Positions 36,593 to 50,055 of a stretch of DNA of 64,000 nucleotides are shown in pieces; the first letter of the stretch is position 1; every line of letters starts with the position of its first letter. The stretch is from Chrysoperla carnea (taxonomy: Eukaryota > Arthropoda > Insecta > Neuroptera > Chrysopidae), in NCBI RefSeq assembly GCF_905475395.1, contig NC_058341.1:35355501-35419500 (forward strand). Reading direction: 5' to 3'. The translations under genes were made by a program, and so were the position numbers. The notes beneath the pieces are model-generated. The model did no database searches, was not told the DNA's origin, and saw nothing but the letters and a program-made list of their open reading frames with translations.

Positions 36593-39500
36593 AAGATGGT
36601 ATTATTGTTTCTAATATTTTTAATTATTTTATAAGCTTAATGTTTATTCATCCATTGTTGGTTCCTACAAGGTTATTCCTTTAATTTAACGCAGGTAGTA
36701 AGCGTTCTGTTTATTTAGTATATAAGTCATTGTTTAATGTATCTAGTGTGCCATTTTTTTCTGTGTAAAATCTACATTTTTGTAAATATACCACTGTCAA
36801 CTTTTATTCGTACAATGAATCTTTACTTATTTTCTACCTATAAACCTCCTAATCCTTGAGTTATACCACATTACTGTTCAACAGCTCTTGTAGCTTTGGA
36901 AGTTTATTAGCCAATTCGAAATGATTTTTTAAGTCTTAGTGTTTTTTTAAACACGTTGAAGTTCCAAAATAAAGTAGCAAATGGAGATGCGAAACGTTTA
37001 GCGTAATTATTTTCTCCTTGAATAAGTTGAAATAATAAATTAGTACATACGAAATTTTCCTTTTTGAAAATTTTTTATTCCAAGAAAAATAATTACCATA
37101 GACTTCAACACGTAACACATCCAACACTCCAACAGAGCACTTATGCCATTATACAAAAATTTCTCGGAATCAAAATCTCGGAATTCTTTCTTGGTTGCCC
37201 CCAATCAACTTATTTTAAATTTTCTTCGAAAACAACATAAATAAAGCTTCAAATCTCTACTGAAAAATGCACTTTCAGGTGAGTGGCTCAGACATTTATA
37301 TAGAATAATTTTTCCAATTAATTGTAGACATAAATGTTTTTCATTAATTACAATAAATAAGTTGTTACCTAATTTGTTCTCTGAAATAAATAATTATACA
37401 ATAAACATAACAGATTATTGGAAAATTACACTATAATTAAATTGTTAAAATTATGTAATATTGAAATATACATAAGATAGATATCTATCGTATAAGTAAG
37501 TCACATTCCAAGCAGAATGTGACTTACGATTCTAAATAAACTATTATTCTGTCCCCTTAAGGAAAATAAATCTATTAACACGTGAAAATGCATAGTACAA
37601 TACTTACTTGTATGTAATGGCGAAGTCATGATGTAAAACAGTCGAAACTATCTGAAAAAAGAGTGATTGTTACCGCGGTCACTCGGTAGGAACTATGATC
37701 TTTTCGATGTAGATTATGTATTTTCAGTTTTAATTTTTGTATATTAAAATTTTTTTTCAATCAGTTGTCGTGGATTAGTTTCCACTTGACGGTATTTCGC
37801 ATGAACCGTAATAACAAAACAACGACCTATTTGGGAATAGTTGGCCCTTTTTTGTGAAGTGCCCATGGGCCGAGCCCGCTTTAAGTAACATTTATGATAA
37901 TCGAATATGATTATGATAAGAAAATGTCTCAAAGGCAGTAGTTGGACATATATTATAAAATTTAAGTAGTAGTTATATAATACCTTCTTAATCTTTTATG
38001 TTAAATGATATATCGAAGTCTAAACACTCAATGACTTTATTTTTAATTTGTAGTCATTTTTATGGATCTTGTATCAACTTAAGCTTTATTGGAAACACGT
38101 ATTTGAAAAAGATTAAAAAGCTTACGCAGTAAACTGAATTAACCTTCCATTCCTCAAAAAATTTCATAATATTTTTTGCAATTTTTTATTTTATACTTAA
38201 AATTTTGAAAATATAATAAAACTTTTTTTTTCTATAATTTATGTATAAAAACAACTACTTTTTTATATAAATTTTACAAAACTACAACGAAAAAAATTAT
38301 TTCCGTAACCCCAAACCATTATTCCAGACAGACAAACATAAATCAAAAAGTTATTACCTCAGTAATCCAAACAGTTTTATAAAATTTTGATTTATTCCAA
38401 AAAACGACATTAAGTTCAATAAACATTTAGTTTAATAACATAAAAAATATTAAAAATTTTTATGAAATAAAACAAAACTTGTAATGATTAATCAATTTTT
38501 TTTAAACAAACATATATAAACATCTGTCAAAGAGTAAGAATTTCACGTGTCATTGCCATGCTGTGAATTTAAAGGTAATCGTCCTGTTTAAAAGTTTTAA
38601 CTACTAAAACTTAATAGATCACACTTGTTTGTACTGAAAAGACTGTGATGAAGCGAAATATATAAACTTTATTTTTTAATTTGGAGGATCTATTAGTATT
38701 AAAGTTTAGTTATAAAGACAAATGAGTTTTTAACCTTAGCTCGAGTAGTAAAATTGTGGAAATTCAGTTTTTCGAATTTCGCATTTCAATTTTGCTTATT
38801 TTGGCAATATTTTTGCTTCTTTTTTATGATAAAAAATTTTGGCATTATGTGCTGAAACATAAACTGCAAAAAGTTTGAAACTCTCGAAAAGGATGAATAC
38901 GACACCAAATTTACCTTTATCAATCCTCCAAGTCATAGACAAAAAAAAACACAGAAATATTACTTCATTAAGTACAATTTTTCGGTTTAAAGTGAAAACT
39001 TTTAAAAACTGTACCTTTAACCCTTAAAATATGACCATTACCTGTGCAAATCGGTAATCGATTTTGTAGTGTTATCACATAGCGAGACACTTTTATTTTT
39101 CTGGTCTTAGCTTGAAAAAAATTCACTCTCGAAAAGAATGTTTTCACTTTTCGGCATTCGAATATCTGGGATATTCCCATATGAATATGTTTTCTTTATT
39201 CTTACTACAAATTTGAAAAAAATTTATTTATTCAGTTACAAACCATTTTGTATCGTTTCACCTTTATTCGAGAGCCTCGGAAAAAAATAATTCAATATCA
39301 ATGTATCGATATTCGATGTATCGAAATAGAAATTGATTTGTCATTCAAACGTTACTCAAAACAGTTTTTACACAACAAAATCGATATTTGTAATCCTTAG
39401 GCGAGAGCCAAAAATACATTTTTTTTTAATAAAGCTTAAAAATTTACTTTTCTGACCGTTTTTATTTAAAATACTCTTGCGAACGACTAAATTTAGTTGC

Positions 39501-42500
39501 CGCTTGAAAAATAATGTATTCTTCTAAATAGAATTGATGGAAATAGGTACCTCACAGATACAATAAAGATGTTATAATTAATATAATCAAATAATATTTA
39601 ATAGTTTTAGCCTCTATTGCACGCGGAAAATTTAACTCAAATTTCGTAGAAAATTCAGAATATGCATATATTTAACCTGAGGTTCAAGTATTAAGAATAT
39701 ATATGCAATAGTATTAATTAAACATAAGTCAATCAATATCTATTAATTATTTTGTTTCGCTAATTATAAAATTGTTAGTAACATGCATAATATTAATAAA
39801 ATACAAAGTGTCCCGTTCAATCAATTCTAGCTAAATGTTTCTTTAACAAAGAGTTTTCGGGAGAAATAACCCACGTAAAACTTGTTCTACTTTAAGGAGG
39901 ACATCTCATAAAAAGGAGAGCATGAATACGTTAAGCGATATGTGATAAAAGATAATTTTCAATTAGACATTTTTTTTAATAAAATACAAAACAACTTTAG
40001 TTGTAAACCTTTTTTCGTAAGCTCATTAAATTCAGCGGAAATCAAATGCAAAATTATTTCTATATTTGTATTTGGCATTCTGTTTCTCAGGAATATAAGC
40101 AACATCCAAATAAAATTTTCAGCATAAAATGGTAAGTTTTTCTTTATAAAGACCTACTTTGTAGTTTTTCTCTATTTGTTACTATTACAGAAACTCAATT
40201 CACCTGATTTTGGCATAAGTATAAAGATTTTTTCTTTCGATTTCTATCGAATTTATTAGAATTAAGGAGAAGTTTTAACAAAGGTTACTTCTTAGTTTAC
40301 TTTTATCAGTTATGAACAAGAATTGATTTTTATGCATCTTTGAAAGTCAAGGTCCCTCCTTCGAGTAGAACAACTTTTACTTCAGTCATTCTTTCCAAAG
40401 TTTCCGTTGGATTATCTAAAGTGGAACATCCGGTATTTTCAAGTAATTAATTATAATCTCTTCGTGCAGAAGAAAAATAAGCGCCACCTTTCAAAGCTAT
40501 TTATAACTTACCACAGTCATTTACATGAGATAGGTAGGCAAAAGTAATAATAATTCTAGTTCGTATATTAAAAGGTTTATAAGGTTTTCCTTTATTCCTG
40601 ATAACTTTTTTGTGTTGTCAGTAGTTTCATTAAATTATGTTTTGAGCTCAATAGCACGGCTTTGCAAGTAATTATGAAAGATTATGTAGCTATTAATATC
40701 GTGTGTTGTATCGTTTTTTTTTGGTCCCATAAGCCACCCGACTATGATTATTGTATATTGTAAACAAAAATTTCCAATCCTCAGTGATTTAGTTATAAAA
40801 ACAACATGTAAAAAAACAATAACACACATCAAAACATCTAATTTTTTTCTGCATTCCACGACAGTGACCGATCAAATAAATATGAGTAGGTAAATGGAAA
40901 GTTTTTTTTTTTAATATTTTTTTCATCAACAATAAATGAAGTCATAAATGTTTGGTGTCAATCAAAAAAATAATCTTAGGATCTAATAGCAATGTATTTT
41001 ATTGTTTTTGTAGTTCGGAGATATCAGTGATAATATAGACTGAAATGATTCTCATCAAATACTGAAATTGATTATGGGCCGTGATACAGATACCAATTTA
41101 ACAAAATAGTTGAACTTTGGAGACATGTTTTCTGATTGAAATTATGTAGGGATTAAGACATTTGGGCGCATTCTCAAAAAAAAAACGCGAAAAGTTCTCA
41201 TTCAAAATCATTTTAAGACATATTTTTTTCTTTAAATAATTTTCCATTTAGCCATATAAATTTCTAATTCCTAAACAGTTTTGCCGTTGTTAACATGGTG
41301 TCCCATATAATCCTATTATTTAAAAATTCGGAGCGTAGGATTTGCGTTAGCTATGAAAATTGTCTCAGAGATTGAAAAAAATAACATATTTTTATTAAAA
41401 TCGAATATTTCATTTTTAATTTTCCAAGAATTTTCATTTCGAAAACTATAGAAAAAATCACAAGAGTACTCTTAAAACTGATTTTATTTTGAAAAAATTC
41501 AAAATTTTGTGGAATTTTATGGGTATACAGATAGTTTCAAAACTATGACAACATACATGCTGAGCGAAATAAGAATTCGTTAGCGAAATAAAAATAAGAA
41601 TTAGTCTTAATATATCGTAATTATTAATATGAATTTTCTACTGATATATCTTTATCATTTTTTCTTTCTCCTAGGATCCTTAGCAAGTTTCATTTATACG
41701 GAAATATTTACGTTCTATATTCTAAAATATAAAATTTTCAATTTTTCGAATAAAATCAAATTTTCAGTTTTGGACCTTTGAACAAAAATTTTTCTGTTAA
41801 TATTTAGTTCAGAAAAAAAAATCTTTAAACATGTTTAAAGGACAAATTGTTTTCTATAACTTAAAATAATGAAATTAAACGACAAGCCTTATTCTCTAAA
41901 TAAGATCTAAAATCTCCTGCTTAGAATTCCATGATATGCGATAGTTTTACGTTACTTTATATCAACTTTGTAAACTTTGAATTTAAACAGAAAAATTTAT
42001 AAATCAATTAATAAACACATCACATCACAAGTATCGCATATGAAACTAAACTATTTTATTGTTTATTTGAAATAAACAATAACTTAGAGTTATTGACTTC
42101 AAAAAAAGAGATCAAATCAATTGATATGCACAACAAAAGAAAAATTATTATACAAAATAGACAAAAGATTAATGTGTCTCCAATTTGTTTTATATTTTAT
42201 TTGTTTCTATTTGTTTGAAATTAAACTGTGAAAAAATTCGTACCGTCTCATAAGTTGCTCATGGTAAGCTTTAAGACTTAAATTTCGAAAAACTGAAAGA
42301 AAGGGAAGATTTAATGAAATTTTAAGAAACATGACACATTCCAAAAGAAACTTTTTGATGAAAATTGAGCGTTTCAAAGAAATAATGTCTGAAAATCCAA
42401 AGTGAATATTTAAATGATATGAAAATAGGTGCTTAAAATACGATAGATAGCATCCTAGAAATTTATGGGCATTAAAACCGACAATATAAGCTTTGTGATT

Positions 42501-44594
42501 GATTTCAATTTTACCCCTAATTTGTTTTGAATACATTTATTTACGAAACAAATATACAGGGTGATCAGGGTGCGAAAAAATCAAGTACATATATGCATTT
42601 AATCATTTTTGTAATATTTTACTATCTAGTTTGTTTTAAGCGGTTTTTTTGTTTTTGGGCCATAATTTTGGGGAATAGGATGTATATTGTTTTTTACAGA
42701 TTTTAAAATTACTTGAGCTTCTAAAAGAACAACGGTTTTACCAAAATTGCTTATGATTTTCGAAAATTAGGGCATTTTTAAATATGAACTAAATATTCGG
42801 ACTGACTCAGTTTAGTGTCAAAATTATTTTATTTTGTTTAAGAAGCTGTTCAAACGGAGCTCCACCAATGCTCAAGCAAGTTTTAAGTCTTGATTGATTC
42901 CAGCCAAACGATTTTAACAAGAAAATCGAAAATAAAAACACATCGCACATAAATAGCACTAAATTTAAGGGTGAAGTCGATTTGGTTTGTGTTGTTGAGA
43001 GTTCTAGATTGACTTGGGTGAAAAAAAGAGGGTGTATCGTTAAAACTCTGCTCACCCGGTAATATATAAATTATGTTTGTAAACCATAACGTGCTCGGAG
43101 TATTATGGATATGACCCAAGCAAATTCATATAATAATAAAATGTTAACACATAAGCTTGGTAATGCATACACATAATCTTCAAATATTACCAAGTATGAA
43201 TATTAAATTTAAAAACAATTCGTGGCCAGTTGAACTCCATCACTAAAGTCATATTTCCCCCTCATCACTTATATTTCTTAATATTAAATATTTTTTAAGA
43301 AATAAGATTTTTAATTGTTCATTTTTTTGAAAACTAATATAGCATTGGAATTTAACTCAAATTACATACAAATGTCGCCTCTTCTGAAACTCCATTTAGA
43401 GTCGCAAGTCTTGAAAATCGCCAAAACCCAATATTTTTACATTAAAAAAGGCAAAAGCAGCTCAAAAGTTAACCGTCAAAAGGTACTTTTTTGACACGAT
43501 CTCTATCTTCAAACAAGATGTAGTTGCACAATACGTCAAAAATGTCAAAAAAGTGCTTTTTCCTGTGCGAGTCCCCTTAAAATCGCAGGTAAACAACCCT
43601 ACATAGTAAACTTCAGCTGGTTTGAACAAAAGAGAGTCACTTAAGATTCCAAAATGTAACTAAAAAACAATGTTTCTCGAATAGAGTACATAAGTCTGTA
43701 TATTTTGCGGAATGTGTGACTTAAAATAATAATTATAAAAAGTATTTGCATTTAAAAGAATGATATATTTCAATCAGCCAAGTATGAATGATTTTAAAAT
43801 TTGAGGGTTTCATAATGCGAAATTTAAAGCCACAATATTGCAAAAAAATGTACCGCAAATATTATATTGAAGCCTTTAGTAAATTTCTTTATTGATATAC
43901 CCATGGATACAAATAAAATAGGGGGATTTAAATTATTATTCTCGCAAAGTTCTTGCATTACTTACGATTGAATTGATTGATTTGAGAATTTATATTTTTT
44001 ATGGCTCGGTTTATACTCGGTTTATATTATTATTATTGGTAGCGTAAACTTCTCAATTTCCCACTGTCTGTTTCACCAATGTGCCCATTGGTTTCACTTC
44101 CTTCAAAATATTGGGCTTGGGATGCGTAAGGCATGACTTTTCGAAAAATTAATCACCATTAATTGATCATATCACATCTGATGTTCGACGGTATTTCTTA
44201 TTGCGAATATTTTTGCGTGTGATAATAGTGCAACCATTGTAAAATTTAAGCTGCTTTTATAAATCTAACTCTTCTGAGTGTATACATGCGCTAGATCCCG
44301 TTATAGTTAGGCAGGCATGTTTCTTGTTCCTTCTTCAGGACATAAATATGCAAGCAACTTTCTCGAGATTATTTTTTTAATCGTTACAATTTTAGTTTTT
44401 TAGTTCAACAATTTGTTTGATTTGACTCCTTACTGTAATTAATCTACTGATTGCAACGGAATCTTAAAACAATCAATTGTTTTTTAAAGTTATGTAACCC
44501 AGTTTACATGACAACACCGAATATTAAAATAAAACTACAGTAGTCATATTATAAAGTTTCTATACGGGATACTTTAACCTAACATGACTAATCT
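36593..44594. other. Long intergenic region
   Basis: Eight kilobases with no supported gene. It includes the 13-bp hairpin at 37.5 kb. A 109-codon minus-strand frame at 42207-42536 is unrecognised, and a short TACAGGGTGATCAGGGTG stretch at ~42555 may be a transposon terminus. Confidence 0.35.
37496..37527. repeat. 13-bp perfect hairpin
   Basis: GTAAGTCACATTC at 37496-37508 is an exact inverted match to 37515-37527, with the 6-nt loop CAAGCA. There is no U-run and no neighbouring gene, so it is not read as a terminator. Confidence 0.75.
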
Positions 44595-44790
44595 ATACAG
44601 TCAAAACTGCTTATAACGACATAGAAAAGTCCGACAAATTTCGTCCATATAACGAATAGTCTTTTTAAGCGATATGTACTTACATTTTTATAATAAAGTG
44701 AAAGTATCGTACATGTCACTCGTCATTGCTAACTAATTCCAATGACAATTAGTCGCTATAACCGATATATGACTTAATAGGGTCCAAAAT
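44595..44790. mobile_element. Pogo/Tigger-like MITE fragment
   Basis: TACAGTCAAAACTGCTTATAACGACA resembles pogo/Tigger terminal repeats (CAGT..AA.C...TATAACGA). CATATAACGAATAG and CGCTATAACCGATA repeat the motif inside. A clean right end is not seen. Confidence 0.35.
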
Positions 44791-46089
44791 AGAGTTAGTA
44801 AGGATCAAAATAAGTTTACGCGGTTCAAAATTGTATTACTATATTGTTTGGTTCAATTTAAAAAGTATGCGCTTGTAAAAAAGTGTGTTTTACATGCGTT
44901 GGTCGATGGTAATCCAGCTGAACGTTCTTGTAACAACTGATTCGGTAATCCATCTTCGTCATATGTATGTATAATATTGCAGCATTATAAAACAACAAAA
45001 ATATACGTAAAACAATGGTAATAATAACAATATTACAACTGAAGGACAAGTTATAATCTATTATCATAGGTCATTAAAATCATTTAGGAAGTTAATGTCT
45101 ACGATACATGTTCTGAGATTCTTTATACAATTTTTCTACACTTGCTGCGAATTCGCTGTTATTCGATTTACTTTTTTCTCTCCACTATCTAAATGAATAA
45201 GAATTTTGAATCCCTGACGATTTCGGTTTGGACAAAGAAGAATTGAGCTATTCACAAATATGGAAAGATCGCATATACGTTTTTCAACAAAACTGTTTTT
45301 ATTTTTTCATAATAGTTTAAACTTTTCAAAAGAGATATGAAAACGAAAAAAATTCTTGTAATACATCGTCGTGTAAGAAATTTTAATTATGTATGTATAG
45401 ACTTTTGTATTTTGATTATTGAATCTTATTTTATACATAGACTTTTGTATTTTAACATTGGTACGTCACGAACATAGCACACTTGGCCTAAATATCGTTT
45501 ATAATCTGTGAACTCTTTTGTATATTTTATTGATTTTATTTAATGTAATTAAACTATACATAGGCTTTCAAAAAATTTTCCAGGCGAAGTTCATTATTAT
45601 TTATGATAAAGAATTGAAAAAAAATACGAAAATTGGTTATTTTTTTATTATACAACCCAATTGATTCCTGGCTTCTTTCAAGAAACTGTAGGCTAATTCA
45701 AGTTAAGTTATCGTCTATGTACTCTACAAACTTTATTGAAGTTTCCAAATATTAAAATTACATACTTTTGAAAACCTTTCATTGAAAACTTTTATGTCAT
45801 ATGTGAATCCAGCATACTACTTTATAATATGCATATTTTTCAAGTATAATATTGCAACACAATTTAATTTTTACAACAAAGTATGTAAAACTTTTAAATA
45901 TTATAATTTTTTAGTATTATTGTAACATCTATTACTTATTTATATGTATATTATTTTGTGTTTATTTAAATAGAGATAATATAAAATTATAATATATGCA
46001 ATATTCATACTACTTCCGGTGTTCTTTCCATAATATGCGAATATTCTAGAGTAGTTACATTAAATATTGGATCTTCTACTAAAAGGGGC
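44791..46089. other. Intergenic DNA
   Basis: A+T rich. ATAGACTTTTGTATTTT occurs twice near 45400-45450; nothing else is seen. Confidence 0.4.
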
Positions 46090-46390
46090 CGTTTATTAAT
46101 TACGTAAGCATGATTTTTGACGCTTTTGACTCCCCTCTCCCACCATGTAAGCATACAAATTACTTCTCGAATTCCTCCTTCCTCCGTAAGATTGAATCTC
46201 GTATTGTCGAATAATATAACATTGTTAGAAAAGATTTTTATTCTTTAGCACAGAGATTATAGTTCGCAATGTACATACATTATTTCTAATATTAAGTTTC
46301 AACTCATAAAATCTTACGTAAGAATGAGTTTAGCACCCCCTCCCCCCCACATAATCACTAGAATATATTTTTAAAACCCCTCCTGTCCAA
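46090..46390. mobile_element. MITE-like fragment with ATTACGTAAG end
   Basis: Left end GGGGCCGTTTATTAATTACG followed by a CTCCCCTCTCCCACCATGTAAGC-type block. A partly inverted echo (CTTACGTAAG, then ACCCCCTCCCCCCCAC) lies near the right side. Resembles C-rich MITEs of insects; borders uncertain. Confidence 0.35.
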
Positions 46391-47089
46391 AGTATAATGC
46401 AAAATAATTACAAAGAGTATCATATACAATTTTTTTTCTAGTTTCTATCAAAGTCATAAGCTAGTCACTTAAGCACAAAAAAATCGCAAAAAAATTATAT
46501 AAAAACATCTAAACACAGAGGAATTATTGCCACTGTCTAGAAAAAAAGATAAATTTTCGGTGTAATGTAATATCCAATTATTTTCATTCTTGAATCTTTC
46601 AAATTATTAATATCTTAACAAACATAGGCCATAGGAAGAAATGAACCAGTTTTTCGTCATTATTAAATGAATTTCTTTTGAGTCAAACTTAAAATAACCG
46701 TAAAAAATATTTATCTCCAATATTCAAGACGAACTATTTCGACTTTTTTCGCGTTTTTTCAAAGGAGGGCCTGGCTTCAATTCTCCAAATGGTAGACTTT
46801 TTAAAAGAGTACCTAATAGAAATTACACTTCCTAGAACAGAGCTGTATGAAAGTATCAGCATTGAGGGAAATTTCTATAAATTCATACTTTGATCATATC
46901 TAATTTTGAAATAACAATCACTATTATTAAAATATTATGTGTATGTTATAAGAATAAAATAAAAACATTTCATATTATATTATTAGGTTTATTTACTTAT
47001 GTCATTAAAACTATGTCATAGCATAGTTATACAAAAATAACGATAATATTATGTATTGAAGAAAATACAAACATTAAAAACGGTTTTGT
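46391..47089. other. Intergenic DNA
   Basis: Nothing recognised. Confidence 0.4.
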
Positions 47090-48260
47090 TCGGTTTTAAA
47101 AACAGATTCAAAATGCATACAAAAACTAAGCCATCTCCACATAAAGGCAACACGAGGCATTCACACGAGTACACGACACACAGAGAGCTACGTTAGCAGC
47201 GGTTGCGACTTCGATTTGTTAAATGAGACGATAGTGCGGAGTTCTTCATTTCGGCTAGCTTTGGCGAGGATATTCCGCAAAATAAATAAATCCGTGTGGA
47301 TACTGGGGGGTTGGTAGGTATCGAAAATTTGTCCATAAGTTCTTTTTGCCGCTCAGTGATTTATATTAAAAAAATTATCGGGTAAAATGTGTTCTTTTTG
47401 TCTGTAACTCGAAAATCTTTGATTGCTCCCTCAAGGTTCAAAATTGAAAGATCGTTCAATTTTTTCGTTTCATCGTTTTTATGCTATTTTAATAGAAATG
47501 TAGTCGAGTAACTAATTTTGCTCGAACCTCAATATAATCGGGTACTGGTTTACCGATAGTAATAAATATTTGGAATATGTCGGTTCAAAAAAAAAAAAAA
47601 CAAAAGGTCAAACGGACACTCTATTTTACTGAAGCTGTAAAATAGTAATTTCGATCATTAATATTGCAGTGTCTTATGCAGTTGGGGAAACTCGGCCAAT
47701 GTCTTGTCCACCCTACGCGAAATTGTACGGAGTCGGACAAATCATGATAATGTGGATATGATATGCTTGTTCTAACCTCGTCTAATGCCCGGGTTTGTTA
47801 AAAAATCGATTTTTTGTACCCAAATAAAAGACAACATAAACCATCCAAACAAGAACAGACGGGCTTCATCTCGAAAGTTCTCGTGATTAGTTGTGCAGAA
47901 TTGTTATTCAAGGCAAAGCTATGTTATCACTTCTATATCTGTCATAGAAATGAAATATTTGCGAGGTAAACGATAGTGTGGTAGTAAATGCTTCAGTTGT
48001 ATTTAGCTTGGGCGATGCTACTCTGCAGCTCCGCGAGAGTACAGTAGTCTATCTCTAGTATTGCCCTACATACCCGATTTCTGTAAAGAAGGCCACAGGC
48101 ATTTCCACTATATCAGACATCCTGAAAACCGCATAACGTGGCTTTGAGTCATTTTGTTAGAATAATAGAACGCATTTTTAACATATAACTAACAAAATTT
48201 CCGGTGGCGGTATTCATACTGCAATAATACTTGAATGAACATGTTTATTGCTGGCGCCGA
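47090..48260. other. Less A+T-rich island, no assigned gene
   Basis: By eye this stretch is clearly richer in G+C than the flanks (for example 47200-47290 and 47990-48080). Within it, 47671-47789 has two overlapping open frames after a GCAG that could be an acceptor, one of 33 codons ending at a TAA. No domain is recognisable. It may be a 5' UTR or promoter region, an exon of a gene with very long introns, or an unknown repeat. Confidence 0.35.
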
Positions 48261-49762
48261 TCACGGAATGAATTCCAAAATGATACAGGAAAAACAACAA
48301 TTATACGTGAGTATACTGTTTTTAAATGATCATATTATGGATTTAAAAATATAAAAACGTAATTTATTTTAAAAATAAATAATATTTAAAAATATTTATG
48401 ATGGATGTTTTTATTATAATAAGAAAAAATTGTTTTTATATAGACAACATTCAACTTATGTAAAACCACTTACATTACTATTACAACAAACTTTTTAAAA
48501 GAGCTTCAAAACATACTAACATACCTACACAGATCACGCCAAGTACATCGACATTGTTACATTACAAATGATTGTTATTATCGTTATATGATTATCGTAT
48601 AACAAGCAAGTCAAATCACTGGCATCCTCTTTTCAGTCTTAGTTAATTTTCTTATGGCTGTTCCACAGATATCGGATATCTCTGAAATGTCTCTGAAATA
48701 TCTTTATTCGTAAAATTGGTCTAATAAGTGCCAGATTATCAAGCGACCCTGAATTAAATGCCTCCGCGATTCCCCTTGGGTTTGATTGTTCTATGGACCC
48801 CATACATAGTTTTCAAACACTCGACGTCACGATGGTATCGAATTTTCTTCTTAACAATTAAATATTAATCAAAAATTATTTTCAAACAAAAGCAGCTCTA
48901 TCAAACGAATTTTCATTGATTTTCGTTTCTTAAACGAATTTCTAGCATGAAAATTGGCCAAGAATGAGCTCCATTTTTATTATGTAACATACGAAAATCC
49001 ACTTACTTTAACCAGTTTTTCTGGAAAAACTGGCCTACATATTGACTACACTTGAACATATTGTCTTCCCGGTGCTCTATTTATTCGTATATTCTTTTTA
49101 ACAGGCTGTGTCATGGTGTCAACTGATACAGGGGAAGGGCAACGTACTCACAGGGATTAATGTTTTGATTTTATGGATTTTACAAAATCAAACGCCCTTT
49201 TTGGCATTGAAATAATTTGATTATAGTCCAATGTATCTTCTCTTCTTTACAATTTACTTATTTTGAATGGGTATTTTCCGAAGCAAAAGGGGTAGATAAA
49301 AATACAAAAGTTTTGTTTGAAAATAAATGAAAAATATTTTTTTCAGTTAGAGCTAAGTAGGTAAATTTTGCTGTCAAAATAAGAATTGCATAAGGAAAAC
49401 TTAATAACTTATTAACAGTAATTTAATATAAAATGGCCAATATTTCAAAATGTACCATTACCACCATGCATTTTTGCAATAGGCAAAAGTTTTTACAACA
49501 GAAACATTAAGTTGCAAACCAAAAAATAATTTTTCTATACCTTTTAACTGAGTTTATACTAATTTTATATTGAATAGACAGACACAGTAATTACTTCTAA
49601 CAATTTCCGTTTTGAACCGATAATATGATTATCGAATAATATGTGATATTTCTCATTGGTGGATCTAACGTTAGTTAATCTTCAGTCACTACCAAAATGT
49701 TGTAAAAATTCTGTGAACTATTTTTATTTTACAAAACTAGTGGAATGATTTGCCATATTTTT
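48261..49762. other. Intergenic DNA
   Basis: Nothing recognised beyond simple A/T runs. Confidence 0.4.
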
Positions 49763-50055
49763 AACCCCCGACTAAAAAGAGGGGAGTTATCAGTTTTATA
49801 TGTCTGCGTATCTGTGTGTTTACCTGTCGATCGTAACTCCTAAACGAGTGAACCGATTTAGATTTTTTTTAAATAATTTGATAGAAAGTGTTCTTTGTTT
49901 TGTTTCAAATGCAAGTTAAGGGTTCTGTATCCAAAATAACTAGAAAAGAGGTGATTATTTTCAAATTGCTGAGTAGATTTTCCTGAAACGTAGCTAAGAA
50001 CACAATAACAAAAAAATATTTAATCCGTTTAGGAGCTACGATGTCATAAATGAAT
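49763..50055 (+). repeat. Dispersed repeat family A, copy 8 (foldback form)
   Basis: Begins TTAACCCCCGACTAAAAAGA with ATCGTAACTCCTAAACGAGT, then turns around: its last part reads GAAACGTAGCTAAGAACAC and CCGTTTAGGAGCTACGATGT, the reverse complement of the family's core. The copy is therefore itself a small foldback. Confidence 0.55.

Noticed and set aside
37496-37527. Rho-independent terminator or CRISPR-type repeat
   Set aside because: Single copy, no U-run, eukaryotic context.
40635-40859. A 74-codon minus-strand frame with a signal-like hydrophobic start
   Set aside because: The rest lacks Cys pattern or domain, and no partner exon was found; too weak to call a small secreted peptide.
42207-42536. 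A 109-codon minus-strand frame
   Set aside because: Length is within chance for this region; no motif and no splice or promoter context.
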